Notes under the pieces: model-generated
The model's input: only the letters and a program-made list of their open reading frames with translations
What the model was told of the DNA's origin: nothing
Database searches by the model: none
DNA from: Spirogloea muscicola
Taxonomy: Eukaryota > Streptophyta > Zygnematophyceae > Spirogloeales > Spirogloeaceae
DNA length: 29,021 nt
Direction of reading: 5' to 3'
Assembly: GCA_009602725.1 (NCBI GenBank)
Contig: WELB01000093.1
Location: forward strand, 489,151-518,171
Position numbers and translations under genes: made by a program
Shown: in pieces, positions 19,901 through 29,017 of the stretch
How positions within the stretch are numbered: the stretch's first letter is position 1
Layout of the letters: each line of letters starts with the position of its first letter

Positions 19901-21334
19901 TACACTTGGTGGCTTTGTACACGGCTGCCAGGATCTGTGGTCGCTGTCCGATGAGCTCCTGCTCTTCCCGCACCTGTGGGTGCGTAAGGCGGCCGCGCGG
20001 CTGGTCGGGTTGCGCTTGGCTGCGCACGGCAGTACCCCGACAGCAGCGGCCATCGAAGCGGCGGCGCCTGAGGACGCTCTTCACCCGGCGCAGCTGCTGA
20101 TGCTCGCTGGTGCATCATGCTGCCAGCTCGACGCCGCCGACGTTGTTGACGAGAGCCTGGCTGAGCAGGTGTCCAAGAACCTCCTCTTTGTCGCCAGCGC
20201 GCTGCCACTCCTTCAGGCCTGCTGCATCTCCAACACTGGCGGTGGACTGCCAGTATATGTGGGCTGTGAGGAGGGCAGATCGCTGGAGCTGGCCAGCAGG
20301 GGCCTGGCAATGCTGCAACCGAGGAGACGGCAGAGGCAAGCCTTAATGGCGGATGTGGTAGATGGCAGCAAGGTCGAAGATTCTCTAGGAGATGAGGCCC
20401 TGGGTGCAGTGGGCCAGACAGAGACTGCAGTAGAGACATCAGGTAGTACAAGTGCAGGTAGTGCAAGTGGCTCTGCTCGTGCGACAGCTTCTCATGCGCT
20501 GATGGCCGTCTTCCAGCGGATGTCCCGGATTGCACTCCGCTTGCAACCTGTGCCGGTAAGCCCAAGCTCCTACCATATATTTCTGCGGAGATGACAGTGT
20601 AATCATGCAATTTAGTAGCTGTAGAGCTCCCTCACCAAAGCTGGAAATTAAAAGTTGATTGACTGTGGGTGGTGCTGCTAAAGGCTCACCCTGGCGGTGC
20701 TGCATCTGCTGGTGCTGCAGGCAACAGCCGCGGTGCGGTGGCTGGCTGCGATGCTCGCGCAGCTGGAGCCCCAAGGCACGGCTACGTACCTGCACCAGGC
20801 GCTCGACCCACTCTACCGCATTGCTGAGGGTGCTGCCTCAAAGCAGGTCCCCGGTTAGTGCTCTACATTGCCATTGCAGAAATCAGATTGTGATGTTCCC
20901 ACGTTGTTCATGGACACATGCAATTTGTTTGTCGGTCATGACATTGTCATCTTTCGGTACAAGCACATTGCCGTTTAAGGTCCACTATAGCCTCACGCCA
21001 GTAACATGCTACTGCAAACATTGCAGAAGAACTGAAGGTGCTCGCGGCCGAGGCACTGGAGCACGTGCGGGAGGTGGTGGGCGTGCCTGCTTTTGTGGAG
21101 GCATACGCCAAGGTACGGCAGAGCGTGATGGCTAGGCGGGAGACGCGGAGGGCAGCGGCAGCAGTCGCAGTGCTGGTGGACCCCGAGCGCGCGGCGAGAC
21201 AACGCGGCGCACTTGCAGTAAAGCGACAGGCCCAGAAGAAGCGGAAGGTTGCTGAGCACAAGCGGAAACGTGGCGTGCTCGCTGCCGGCGACGATGAAGG
21301 GACGAGCACCAAAATGATTTGCTTTGTGCACTAG
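4961..21334 (+). CDS. UTP20: UTP20 (DRIM), small-subunit processome HEAT-repeat protein; 33 exons
   Basis: UTP20 is a very large nucleolar HEAT/ARM-repeat protein of the U3 snoRNP/90S pre-ribosome, needed for early cleavages that release 18S rRNA. The gene can be read from ATG 4961 to TAG 21332-21334 as 33 exons whose phases all agree, giving about 2,934 residues (human about 2,785). Landmarks match UTP20 throughout: an N-terminal GRKRFV/FRSFARRL block with VDIDVFRSL, then LVQTMPQLLHHRDAIV and LARDLREDFLP; a central VHRRIRAMARF block; QGVRDVARATLAAVAAELG; LSRRLVVPEI and LDYPLG; FEHASGREAAMEML; and a basic C-terminal tail (KRQAQKKRKVAEHKRKRG) that looks like a nuclear or nucleolar signal. No frameshift or missing block is seen. 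The weakest boundaries are the acceptors of exons 8, 9, 13, 17 and 29. Family identity is very secure and the exon model is good but unverified. The exon list is given in the three block entries. Confidence 0.93.
5132..5165 (+). repeat. Possible degenerate hairpin-repeat copy in UTP20 intron 1
   Basis: CGGCTGGCTTCACAGCCTG followed by CCGCTAATGAGTGAG resembles the family core (GGGCTGGCTTTTCACAGCCC, TGCCCCCATTGGGAGAG) with small gaps. It lies inside the proposed first intron (5027-5243). The similarity is short, so it may be a relic or chance. Confidence 0.3.
5472..5515. repeat. Interstitial telomere-like repeat (CCCTAAA type)
   Basis: About 44 bp of imperfect CTAAACCCT/CCCTAAA units on the + strand, which is the complement of TTTAGGG, the plant and Chlorella-type telomere sequence. 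At least two units are perfect and the others carry single-base changes or an indel. It lies inside UTP20 intron 2 (5370-6152), flanked by unique sequence. Interstitial repeats of this kind can mark old chromosome ends, telomerase-mediated break repair or telo-box-like motifs of ribosome-biogenesis genes. Confidence 0.8.
7286..7305. repeat. 20-bp perfect palindrome in UTP20 intron 6
   Basis: The stretch GATTTTGTTT-AAACAAAATC reads the same on both strands and lies in the intron between 7227 and 7368. It is AT-rich and has no spacer, so it is a possible cruciform or dimer site. Its significance is unknown. Confidence 0.6.
10735..15720 (+). other. UTP20: UTP20 exons 14-24 (central DRIM region)
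   Basis: Proposed exons: 10735-10942, 11101-11244, 11537-11717, 11924-12082, 12187-12448, 12664-13601, 13827-13960, 14304-14488, 14699-15154, 15390-15515 and 15655-15720, about residues 802-1754. Conserved matches include EPLKEWLTLLRNMKNARAF, a KSLKEELVTW block, EYDYERRLGAY and VETDFFHNITHIQ followed by VHRRIRAMARF. Exon 19 carries an acidic low-complexity insert (about residues 1,250-1,290), which is a common position for poorly conserved loops in this family. Exons join by HEAT-type helical sequence with no gaps. Confidence 0.8.
15540..15575. repeat. 20-bp-period tandem duplication in UTP20 intron 23
   Basis: TTGCCCGTCAG-(G/A)TGTA occurs twice in a row with a 20-bp period, shortly after the exon 23 donor (GT at 15516). 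It is one of several intronic micro-duplications in this window. Confidence 0.6.
15853..21334 (+). other. UTP20: UTP20 exons 25-33 (C-terminal region)
   Basis: Proposed exons: 15853-16826, 17197-17671, 17763-17936, 18224-18513, 18747-19026, 19246-19530, 19932-20555, 20721-20853 and 21027-21334, about residues 1755-2934. Strong family matches include the QGVRDVARATLAAVAAELGG block with EVLAGTLDRGYMMHILGYTVH, then VEDGLATV, LLQAVLSRRLVVPEIYDLM and FLLDYPLGPKRL. Exon 29 uses the acceptor at 18746; the nearer pyrimidine-rich acceptor at 18703 is out of phase with exon 28. Exon 31 holds an Ala/Gly/Ser-rich and acidic spacer. The last exon ends in a Lys/Arg-rich tail. Confidence 0.85.
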
Positions 21335-21439
21335 GAGCATCTTGCGCTCTGTACCAGAGCTGCTGGCCAGCAGGCGAGGCGTGCGGCGCCAGCCTAGAAG
21401 CCACACTAACGAAGTAAATATACCTCACAAATGTTCTGT

Positions 21440-21444
21440 TGTAA
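21440..21444 (+). terminator. TGTAA polyadenylation signal of UTP20
   Basis: A TGTAA pentamer lies 106 nt after the UTP20 stop codon. TGTAA is the usual chlorophyte polyadenylation signal, which fits the proposed 3' end. A 5-mer alone is weak evidence, and the cleavage site would be expected shortly downstream. Confidence 0.5.
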
Positions 21445-21449
21445 AGTAA

Positions 21450-22240
21450 TTGATTGAGCTCCAAAAACCGAAACAAGGCCTCACTGATTGTTCTCTAGAG
21501 TGGAAGGTCACTTTAGCAGACGTCCCAGAGCCAGCAAAAGCGAGGCACGACCTAGGTGCCAGTGAAACGGGGCACATCTGTAGCTAGCGGCATGAGACTG
21601 CTACTTTGGTAAGACTTCGCTTTTGTGACAGAGGCGCAAGGAGCTGCCCCTTCGTGGCCTGGCTCGAGGGCTACTGTTATCACGGACAATGCGTGCCCGT
21701 CCACGCAAGCCGCTTCCCACCCAAGAGAAGCTGAGAAGCTTATGGCCCGCTGTGCACAAACAAGATGCGACCAAGTAGAGACCAAGGGCAGCAACAGTGG
21801 AGGCACAGAGGAGGCACTTCTTTCGCCCTTTTTGTCCATGCCGCGAGCTGTTGTTATTTACTCATAAACACTATCGTGCAACTCAAGGCAGTCGTGTATG
21901 CAAGGGGGGTGCTGATATTTCAAGTTGTTGCAAAGAAAAAGTAATTCTCAAGCGCAGGTGCAGACTTAGGGCTCGTGCTCTGCTAAGAGCTTTGCAGGGC
22001 AAGCCCCCACGTCCTCAGGGTCAGGTTCACTATGCACATCATTGCAACACCTTACATCTTTGGGCAAAGCATAATAACTCAGGCAAAGATGTTTTGAGCA
22101 ACCTGCTGATAGTATTATGTTCGGAGTGGCAAGTACGAATTAGGGGCAATCACAAGCTCGTTGTTCGACCAAGAGTAGCGCAAGACCACTGAGGCGGAAC
22201 TAAATGTTGGGCATCATCAGCTTCTTAAGTAGCAAGTGGC
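21450..22240. other. Convergent intergenic spacer, no gene recognised
   Basis: This lies between the 3' ends of UTP20 and the helicase gene. A 95-codon minus frame (21839-21552) and overlapping plus frames are open but show no recognisable domain, and the strands compete with each other. I see no RNA gene. Confidence 0.45.
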
Positions 22241-22261
22241 AAAAGCCCCAAGAGCATTTGG

Positions 22262-22335
22262 AGCAGAGAAGTGAGCTCTTCCAGGGGGGGCGGGGGCAGT
22301 GAAAAGCCAGCCCAGAAAGAATGAACAAGGTCCAA
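22262..22335 (-). repeat. Dispersed copy of the hairpin repeat
   Basis: GAGCTCTTCC...GGGGCAGTGAAAAGCCAGCCCAG followed by AAAGAATGAACAAGGTCC matches the inverted copies at 4441-4500 and 601-690 in the same order of parts. It is about 18 kb from the main clusters, in the spacer between convergent genes, so the family is dispersed and not only tandem. Confidence 0.7.
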
Positions 22336-22753
22336 AGGACTTGGATAGGGCCAAAACCACACAGCTATGCAAGAGAAACTCCAAGATACTTGTGATTGTC
22401 CATGACAGGCACTCAGATAGCACCCCTTGCAGAGGGGCGAGCTCTTTCTTTGCAGAGGCTCGGCAACATGAAGTGGCAAGACGCTGGCACGGAGGCTTAA
22501 ACAGCTAACAAGCGGCACCCCAATGAAAGTTGGCGCAACGCTTGGTAGAAGAGGGAGGAATAGGCAACTGATCGGCTTTCAGCAGCATGCCTACAGATGC
22601 TTTATTGAGGCAGCCTACGCTGCCTACTTAATAACTACAAACAATAGACTTTTAGAGCACTAAGAAAGTGGCAGCAGTGTGTCATGAAGCACACAGCATC
22701 TTGAGAATTCAAAGTGGGATGTTGCGGAAGCAAGACATGCTTCGGCTACTTGA
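22336..22753. other. Helicase 3'-side flank, no gene
   Basis: No ORF of substance lies here. It probably includes the 3' UTR of the minus-strand helicase gene, whose stop codon is at 22756-22754. No TGTAA signal was seen close downstream on the minus strand, so the polyadenylation site is not placed. Confidence 0.4.
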
Positions 22754-25700
22754 TCATCCTGCAGCGGTGAGAAGAACCTTCCCAGTTGCCACAGACAGCT
22801 GCAGCCCCTTCCTTCTCCCGTGTGACAGGCCCTGGTCGTTCCGGGTTGCAAGCTCGTGATCAATGCTGCCTCTGTCAGTGGTCCTCTCTAACAGCCCTGA
22901 CCTTGGTAGTGTCCGCAGCTCTCCAGCCTCCCGTATGTGCTGCAACAGCCGCCTGAGGAATGGATTCTTCCCAACGGTTGCTGTATCACAAACGATGGCG
23001 ACGTGCACCCTTGCACGGGTGACAGCCACATTCATCCGCCGGCGGTCACCCAAGAAGCCCACTGTGCCGGCAGCATTTGATCGTACCTGCCAGGGCCAGA
23101 AGGCAGCCCACCTGTCAGGACTTTCTCCTGCCGTTGTCCCTGCCTCACCTTGTTTCTGCGGGGTCAGGGGTCGCAGAGACGACAAAGTGTTGACTCGACA
23201 AGCAATGATATAATACAGCAAGACATTGCCAAGCTACCCACCATTGAGATGATGACAGCATCAGATTCCCGGCCTTGAAAAGCGTCTACACTCGCCACTT
23301 CCACGCCTGCTGCCCCAGGCCTGCCCTCCAGTTGATCCCGAATCAGCTGCACTTGGGCAAGGTATGGTGATTGCACGGTGATGGACGTGGGCGGAACGCC
23401 TGCTCACACAAAAAAAGCAGGGTGGGTTAAGCGGTGCTGTGACGTGTGAGCAGCCAGAGCACAGCCAATTGATGACAGTATTCCTGAGAAGCCATGGCGC
23501 CAATGAAACAAATCCTTCTGAGACTCAACTGGGAGGCTGGATGCTGGACTACCTGCACTAAGGAGGGAGTCAATGTGCTGGAGGACGGCCTCTGCCTCCC
23601 CGTCGTTGTATAGCGAGCCTGTCCCTGATGGATCACTAGCCTCCTCGCAGCCCGGAAGCAGGCCGCCCCTTGGCAGCCGGGTGTCCAACACAAGCATCGA
23701 CCTTGTTGTGTCCCTCGTTGCCTGTAGAGCAGAGAAGCATGACAGAGTTACCATGGAGTGACGAAGTAATTGCTGCTGGAGCAAACTGGGATGCCAAGAA
23801 GTGCACCTTGATTGCAACGTGAAGCGGGCTGCTAGAGGCACTCACGCGGACGCCTGATGAATCACAGAGAAGGCGGTCTGCCACAGCTGGGGCAGACTTG
23901 AGGCGGCCATTGTAGAGCTCGCTTGAGCACCAATCAGCAATTGCAGCATTCATGCGATACTGGGTGTCCAGCAGGACAAGCAGTCTGCCATTGTGGAGGT
24001 TCATTGCTCGCTCCATAAGCGAGATACCCAGGCCACCCATAGCGGCCTCCCGGGACAGCACAGTTGGCGCCAGCTGGCAAGGGTCCCCAGCCAGCACCAG
24101 TCTCCGGCCCTGCTTTGCAGCACGCAAGGAACATGAATTGCACAAATGAGGCAGGGATCACGCTAAGTAAAAGCTTCCCCCCAATCATCTGTCTTAGCCT
24201 AATATAGGGAGACAGTCCATTCATAAGTGAGTCATCAGACATCATTTGAGTCATCAGACATCATCATATGCATGCAAGGTTATGACTACACCAGGTCCTT
24301 CAGAGTGGAAACCATACCTGGAGGATGGGGATCCAGCAGCTCGATTCAGTGGCTTGTCCAGCTTCGTCGATTATTACAAGGTCAAAGGCTGGCAGCTTTT
24401 GCACAAGGGGGTCGCCAGCACCCGTGTTGGTGCACAGGATGACTTGGGCTGAGGACACTATGTCCAGTATTGTCTCCTTCTCGCGCACACGCAGGGCCCG
24501 ACCGAGCTGCTTGAGCATCTGGCGCAGCCCTGCCTCCAAGGCGTCCTCACCCTGACCATGGCTCTGGCGAATGTCCTGCCGGAGGTCCGCTCTCCTCCTC
24601 GCTGCCTCCCTACGGAAACTTGACATGGCCACATCCACCTGCCAGGCCAAGCAAAGCCGGCTGTAAGCACCATATGCTGGAGAATATACTTCATTGATTT
24701 GTAGTTTGTTTAAAAGGCTCCGGCTAGGCAGTCTAAAAACATGCAGGCTGCGCTTGCGCAGCTGCGACTACCAGCCATGGCAGGTGATGAGAGCTTCTGC
24801 TGCAAGCAGCATTGCTGCCCCCCCACTGACCTGGTGGCTTAAAGAATGATTTGCAACAGTGGGTGACACCCTTGCAGGATTCCCGACTCTGACAATGCTA
24901 AGGCCTGCTCCACTGAGTTTCTCAACGAGGTTGTCAACGGCCGCGTTGGTTGGAGCTGTCACCAAGACGCGCTCGCCTCTGTTTACAGCCCTGCAGATAA
25001 CGTCTGTAACAACAGTCGTCTTGCCTGTACCTGGCGGACCCTGGATAAGAACACACGGCATGTGCTTGTCTAATGCCATCGCCACTGATTGTTCCTGCGA
25101 CCCATCCAAACGCAGGCCCTCACTGGCCACGGGCCTTAGTCCTTGATCCTCGTCTTCCTTCAGAATGCTTTGAGTTCTACTCTGGATTGGCTGCCAGCTA
25201 AGCTCCGGCCCATCACCAAACAGTGTGGCTACGATTGATGCGGCAGTGGCCTTTTTGTTGAGATTCATCTTCTCCAGCATCTCGAGTGCATCACAATTTC
25301 GCTGTGGCAAAACACACTCAGTCATCAGAACCAACTATGACCAGAATCAAGTATGACCAAGTATGACCAGAATCATTTGCAGTCTAAACAACTTGCATCC
25401 TCTTGGAAACATAAGAAAACTACAAGCACTGGAAGCCCAGGTGCCTGCAAGCTGGGGACAATTTACATACGTCATATGTCGTAGCATCAGCCAGTGCACT
25501 GATGCGGTCCATCCTCAAGTCCTTGCCAAACAATTTTGAAAGTGCGGCATCCCCATATCTAACATTCACCGCAACTGCCAGGCCAGCTCCGTCATCCTCC
25601 AAGCTGTAAACTGTGCCTCTTGTGCACAGGGTGGCTCCCTTGCCGGTCCTTCCCCCTTCCCATCGAATGCACACTATGTCGCCAGGTGTGAAGCTGTGGG

Positions 25701-28388
25701 GCGGCAATTGCTGCCCTCTCTGCTCCCGAAGGGTGACCAGATGCATGCCACCCAGACCTGCAACCGCTTGCTCAAGCATTAGTGAGGTGCCAAGCCACTG
25801 CCCATAATCTGCAACCTCATGTCCTCAAAGTATATGTCTGCTTCTGCTTGGATGAAGGTGAATGAGGTGTTTGTTTGCTGCAAAGGCATGTGCATGAGGC
25901 TCTCACTGTATACCTGTTGCCGACTTGACAAGCTTCAAGTGGCGAAGTGTGTCGATACGGTCAGCAGTGGTGGGACTGCTGGTGGCGTCTCCCCTCTGCT
26001 CGCTCATGTGCTCTTCCTGCTGATTGTGCTCTTCCTGCTGATCTCTCTCAGACTCTGATCCAGACTCAGAGCTTTTGGACTCGAAATCGCCAATCAAATT
26101 TTGGGTGACAAGAAGCTCTGCATCTCTCTCCAGCTTCAGTAACCTCAAAGCCCGATCTACAAATGCCTTCAATGAAGCCTGTACACAAATGTCAAATAAA
26201 CATGCATCAATGTGGGGCTGTTGACAAACACACACAGCACCGCGTGGAAGAGTTTCAAAGGTGACGTGGGAGAGTTTCAAAGGTGACAATCAGTCAGCAG
26301 TGATATCAATGGTCTTGTGCTCAAGCTGGGCCCAGAAATTGCTGGGCAACTGACTTGCTAGCAGGAAAACTTTTGTGCTGAAGTAGATGTATCTGACTCA
26401 TGCTGGTGATACTGAGTGCACTCACATGGATCTCATTGATCCTCTCATTCGGCAGATATACATCCCCTGGCTCCAGGGCTTTGCCACCTTTTGTGGCAAG
26501 TTTGTGCTCATCTGCATGTGCATTGGAGCAAGAAATCATTTGCATACTGGAGTACATAATGGCATGACCAGGAGATGGACCAGCCGACCATACATTTCCA
26601 GCACATTGCCTGAGGATCAGACGTCCCCATCCCCAGACCCAAGCAGCCCAATGACGACAAGGACAACATCTGGCAGCTATTCACACACTCCTGCCTACAG
26701 TCATACATACCGCTCTTTCCAAGACCCTTCACAAGTCTCCAGGCCTGCGTGCCCTTCCAGGTGCTCAAGTGGCCTTTGGCCTCAAGAGCCTGCAGAGCCC
26801 ATTGGAGCTCCCGCTGCAGGTGATCCCAGACTGTGGGAAAGTGCGCCGCTGCTATCTGGCACTTGTCCTCGGCTCCAGGTGGCATTGGCTGCTTAGCCAA
26901 GGAGCTCTGGACTGCCGCCATCAGCTGCGCACTGCTGCCATGAACCTCCACCAGCCTCAGCCCTCGTTGCTCAGCTGCAATCAGTTCAGCTGCAAAAGCT
27001 CCCAAACCCTGCCATGGCAACATTGCTGCTGTCTTCATCACCCACACCGAGCTTCATGTGTAGCACAAGGGCACAGGGTGTAAGATGCCAAGGTCACAAC
27101 ACAAGTGGCTCTCGCAGCTTCAATCACTGACATGCCTTTGGCTCTAACGTGTGTTCTCAGGCGAAATAGTCACCTGGGACAGCCACTTCACTGCCGCCTT
27201 TCCCAGTGCCTTCCTTCCCAATGGGTCTCCACGGTTGCCTGTCTCAGTGGCAGACTCTCCCTCCACATTACTGCCTGCAGCCTCCACTGACCTGTCCGCT
27301 GGGCGTTCCAAATCAGTAGCACCTGCTTGGTTACCTTCCACCGCATCAACCTGGAAGGCTACGCTCTTCTGCCTGGTCCTTCTGCGGGTGTGTTCGGGCT
27401 CCGTGCTTGCAGCATCCGTTGGCTGGTAGCCAAGATTATGCTTCTCAGTGATGCTGTTCCCATGCTCAAAGTTCAGCACACCCAGGATATCGTCAGCTGA
27501 CAGGCAGTCGTCATCTTCTGCGGAAGAGGTATCCTCTTCCACTCGCAGTCCTAGCTTGCTCCTCGATCTTCTTGGCTCAGGCGACCTGGAATGGCTCTGT
27601 CGTTGTCCACTCACGTTAGCTCCACCTGCAGCCCAAAGAAACGCTGCAGGAATGAAGCTCTTGCGGACTGCAGCAGCCTTAATCAGTAGCATTGCTAGGT
27701 GCCCCTGTAGTCCCAGCGTACGCGCAGTAGTCCCAGCGTACGCGCAACCGCCAGAGCCTGGCATTGAAATGACAATGTGCGACGACCAAGCAGAGTCCTA
27801 TGATTAACAGAGTCTGCCAGACATCCCAGAAAATAAAGACATGTGGACGAGGACAGGCTCGCTCCGTCACTATCACTGTGGAGAAAAAGGGGAGCGATTA
27901 TACTTGACATTTGCTTGAGCAGGGCGTCGGTGCTGCCAGCCGGCCTCGGCGGCTTCGTGACGGCAGCAACCGTAGACGCCCGAAGGCAGCCCCCTAGGAC
28001 GTCCCTCTTTTGGCAGGCCTTCTCCAAGCCCTGCATTCGTGATCAGTGTGAGAAGTCCGTGGATCTAGGAACACAGATGGCAGGACGAGGCAGCTAACGC
28101 CAATCACTAGTGTCCATCAGTACAGATTGAGTGCCAGAGCAAGGCCCTGAGTCATCCCTTGAGAACAGTCTGCATGGGCTCGTCCGCGAGCTGGTCAAGA
28201 GAATCCAGAGCACACGAAAGTGCCTCTAGCTGGTCGCTCTCCGCGGCGAGCCAGTGGATGGCCTCCATCGGAAAGACGAGCGCGGAGGTATTGGCGCAGC
28301 GCACCTGCTTCGGCCGACGCGAGGAGAGGGCCCCGAGCGGGGTGCCGCAGAGGCCGGCCCCCGGGCCGCAGGCCCGCAGGCGCGCCAT
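22754..28388 (-). CDS. SMUBP-2/IGHMBP2-like SF1B helicase, plant type (14 exons)
   Basis: An ATP-dependent RNA/DNA helicase of the UPF1-like SF1B group, orthologous by eye to the Arabidopsis At5g35970-type protein, which is often predicted to be plastid-targeted. The 14 exons are in phase and give about 1,217 residues. Visible motifs: I GPPGTGKT (about 734-741), Ia VLVTAPTNAAVDNLVEKL, II DLVIIDEAGQ (DEAGQ about 894-898), III GDPCQLAP (about 918-925), IV QYRMN, V VDAFQGRE and VI NVAVTRAR (about 1,126-1,133). Upstream of the ATPase core are the family blocks GDPLGRKALGKAAVKWLSQ, GDAALSKLFGK.LRMDRI and VATLFGDGPELSW, the latter two typical of the SMUBP-2 stalk/1B region. All key catalytic residues are present and no frameshift is seen. 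The core (exons 4-14) is secure. Exons 1-3 are inferred from phase and splice sites only, and a shorter start at 27692 is possible. Confidence 0.9.
24229..24264. repeat. 19-bp-period tandem duplication in helicase intron 10
   Basis: GAGTCATCAGACATCAT occurs twice at 24229-24245 and 24248-24264, in the intron between the exons with motifs II and III. Confidence 0.7.
25336..25375. repeat. 26-bp-period duplication in helicase intron 8
   Basis: TATGACCAGAATCA occurs at 25336-25349 and 25362-25375, with an extra partial AGTATGACCA between them. It is intronic, upstream of the Walker A exon. Confidence 0.65.
26249..26287. repeat. 22-bp-period tandem duplication in helicase intron 6
   Basis: AGAGTTTCAAAGGTGAC occurs at 26249-26265 and 26271-26287 with a GTGG spacer, between exons 6 and 7. 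Confidence 0.7.
26426..28388 (-). other. Helicase exons 1-6 (N-terminal region)
   Basis: Proposed minus-strand exons (5' to 3'): 28388-28167, 28030-27909, 27875-27787, 27667-27174, 27032-26711 and 26511-26426. Exon 1 begins with an Arg/Ala/Gly/Cys-rich stretch of about 36 residues that resembles a plastid transit peptide. Its donor (ACT|GTTCTC) is poor; GTGCGC after the RRPKQ codons (about 28300) is also in phase 0 and would shorten the exon. Exon 4 contains a Ser/Arg-rich and acidic disordered part and ends with the conserved GDPLGRKALGKAAVKWLSQ. Exon 5 starts at a weak GAAG acceptor. The region before that motif has no homology I recognise. Confidence 0.5.
27708..27746. repeat. 20-bp-period tandem duplication in helicase intron 3
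   Basis: TAGTCCCAGCGTACGCGCA occurs at 27708-27726 and 27728-27746, in the proposed third intron. The copies are identical, so the duplication is young. It also lengthens shadow ORFs in this segment. Confidence 0.7.
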
Positions 28389-28850
28389 TCGGCGACGCCG
28401 AAAGCGCGCCGCGGCGACGTCGAGCAGCCAGTCCTGCGCTCGCGCGCCGCCGCCGTCGCAACAATGGCGGGCGCAGAGGCAGGTCCTCGGCTGCGCCTGC
28501 AGGCCGGGCGCTTATGAAAGGGACGGAATAGGAAAGCTTATGAAGCTCGGGCTTTTTCCCGGTGGGGGGGAGGATCTACGGTATCGCAGATCGGCTGTGA
28601 CATGATCCAAGGCGTGCGGCAGCGGTAGTTCCGTGCCCCCGGCAGATTTGGCACCCGCGAGGGCCCGGCTAGCGGCGCTGGAGCCGGCCACGACGGCCCA
28701 GGCGCCGACTGTGGGAGTGACTGGGAACAGCGTTGCCTCGTTAGCCAGTGCCGCCCAAGAACGATCCGCGATATGACAGATTCTTGAGCCCCGCGGCCAG
28801 CGAGCGGCGAGGGAGCCGGCCACGCCGTCGCCAGCCGAGCTTGGCCAGCA
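28389..28850. promoter_or_regulatory. GC-rich region upstream of the helicase gene
   Basis: Dense GCC/CGG-rich DNA like that before UTP20, consistent with a promoter and 5' UTR. Open frames exist on both strands, including a + strand ATG near 28463 in a good AACAATGGCG context, but they are Ala/Arg/Pro-rich and show no domain. Confidence 0.35.
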
Positions 28851-29017
28851 AACGGGACGGAACGGGACATCGTTCCGTCCCGTTCCGGTTTACATCGTTC
28901 AGGACGCAAATCGGACCGGACGGCCGCGGGGACGCCTTGGTCTGCCGTTCCGTCGGCCCCCGCGCGGCCCGCCGCCTCCGCCGCCGCAGAGCGCGGCGCC
29001 GACGGCGGCGCGGCCAT
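28538..29017 (-). other. Open frame at the right edge, possible start of another gene
   Basis: A 159-codon minus frame begins with an Ala/Pro-rich MAAPPSAPRS and continues through mixed Arg/Pro/Ala sequence. No domain is recognised, and long open frames are expected by chance at this GC content. A + strand ATG at 29015 (GCGGCCATGG) could instead be the start of a gene running out of the window. Neither is favoured. Confidence 0.15.
28851..28884. promoter_or_regulatory. 13-bp perfect stem, 8-nt loop hairpin
   Basis: AACGGGACGGAAC (28851-28863) pairs exactly with GTTCCGTCCCGTT (28872-28884) across a GGGACATC loop. Each arm is itself an overlapping repeat of (A)ACGGGACGGAAC-like sequence, and ACATCGTTC recurs just downstream. 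It sits in the GC-rich region between the helicase gene and the window edge, so it could be a regulatory dyad or an RNA structure. Confidence 0.6.

Larger units (their letters stand above)
22754..26178 (-). other. Helicase exons 7-14 (SF1B core)
   Basis: Minus-strand exons: 26178-25914, 25808-25471, 25301-24831, 24638-24318, 24109-23846, 23721-23553, 23399-23242 and 23086-22754. All junctions have GT donors and CAG or AG acceptors, and conserved blocks run across them, for example TTYD|RNCDALEML and ISM|VRSN. The first of these exons carries a Gln/Glu/Ser-rich insert with a short repeated QQEEH. The final exon has a C-terminal tail of about 50 residues after motif VI. Confidence 0.88.

Noticed and set aside
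27695-28036. A 113-codon minus frame as a separate protein
   Set aside because: The frame contains strong splice signals (acceptor before 27875, donors at 27908 and 27786) and in-phase joins to the helicase. It is better explained as exons 2-3 plus intron.
28159-28605. A 148-codon + frame rich in Arg/Ala
   Set aside because: It is antisense to helicase exon 1 in GC-rich DNA and has no recognisable domain.
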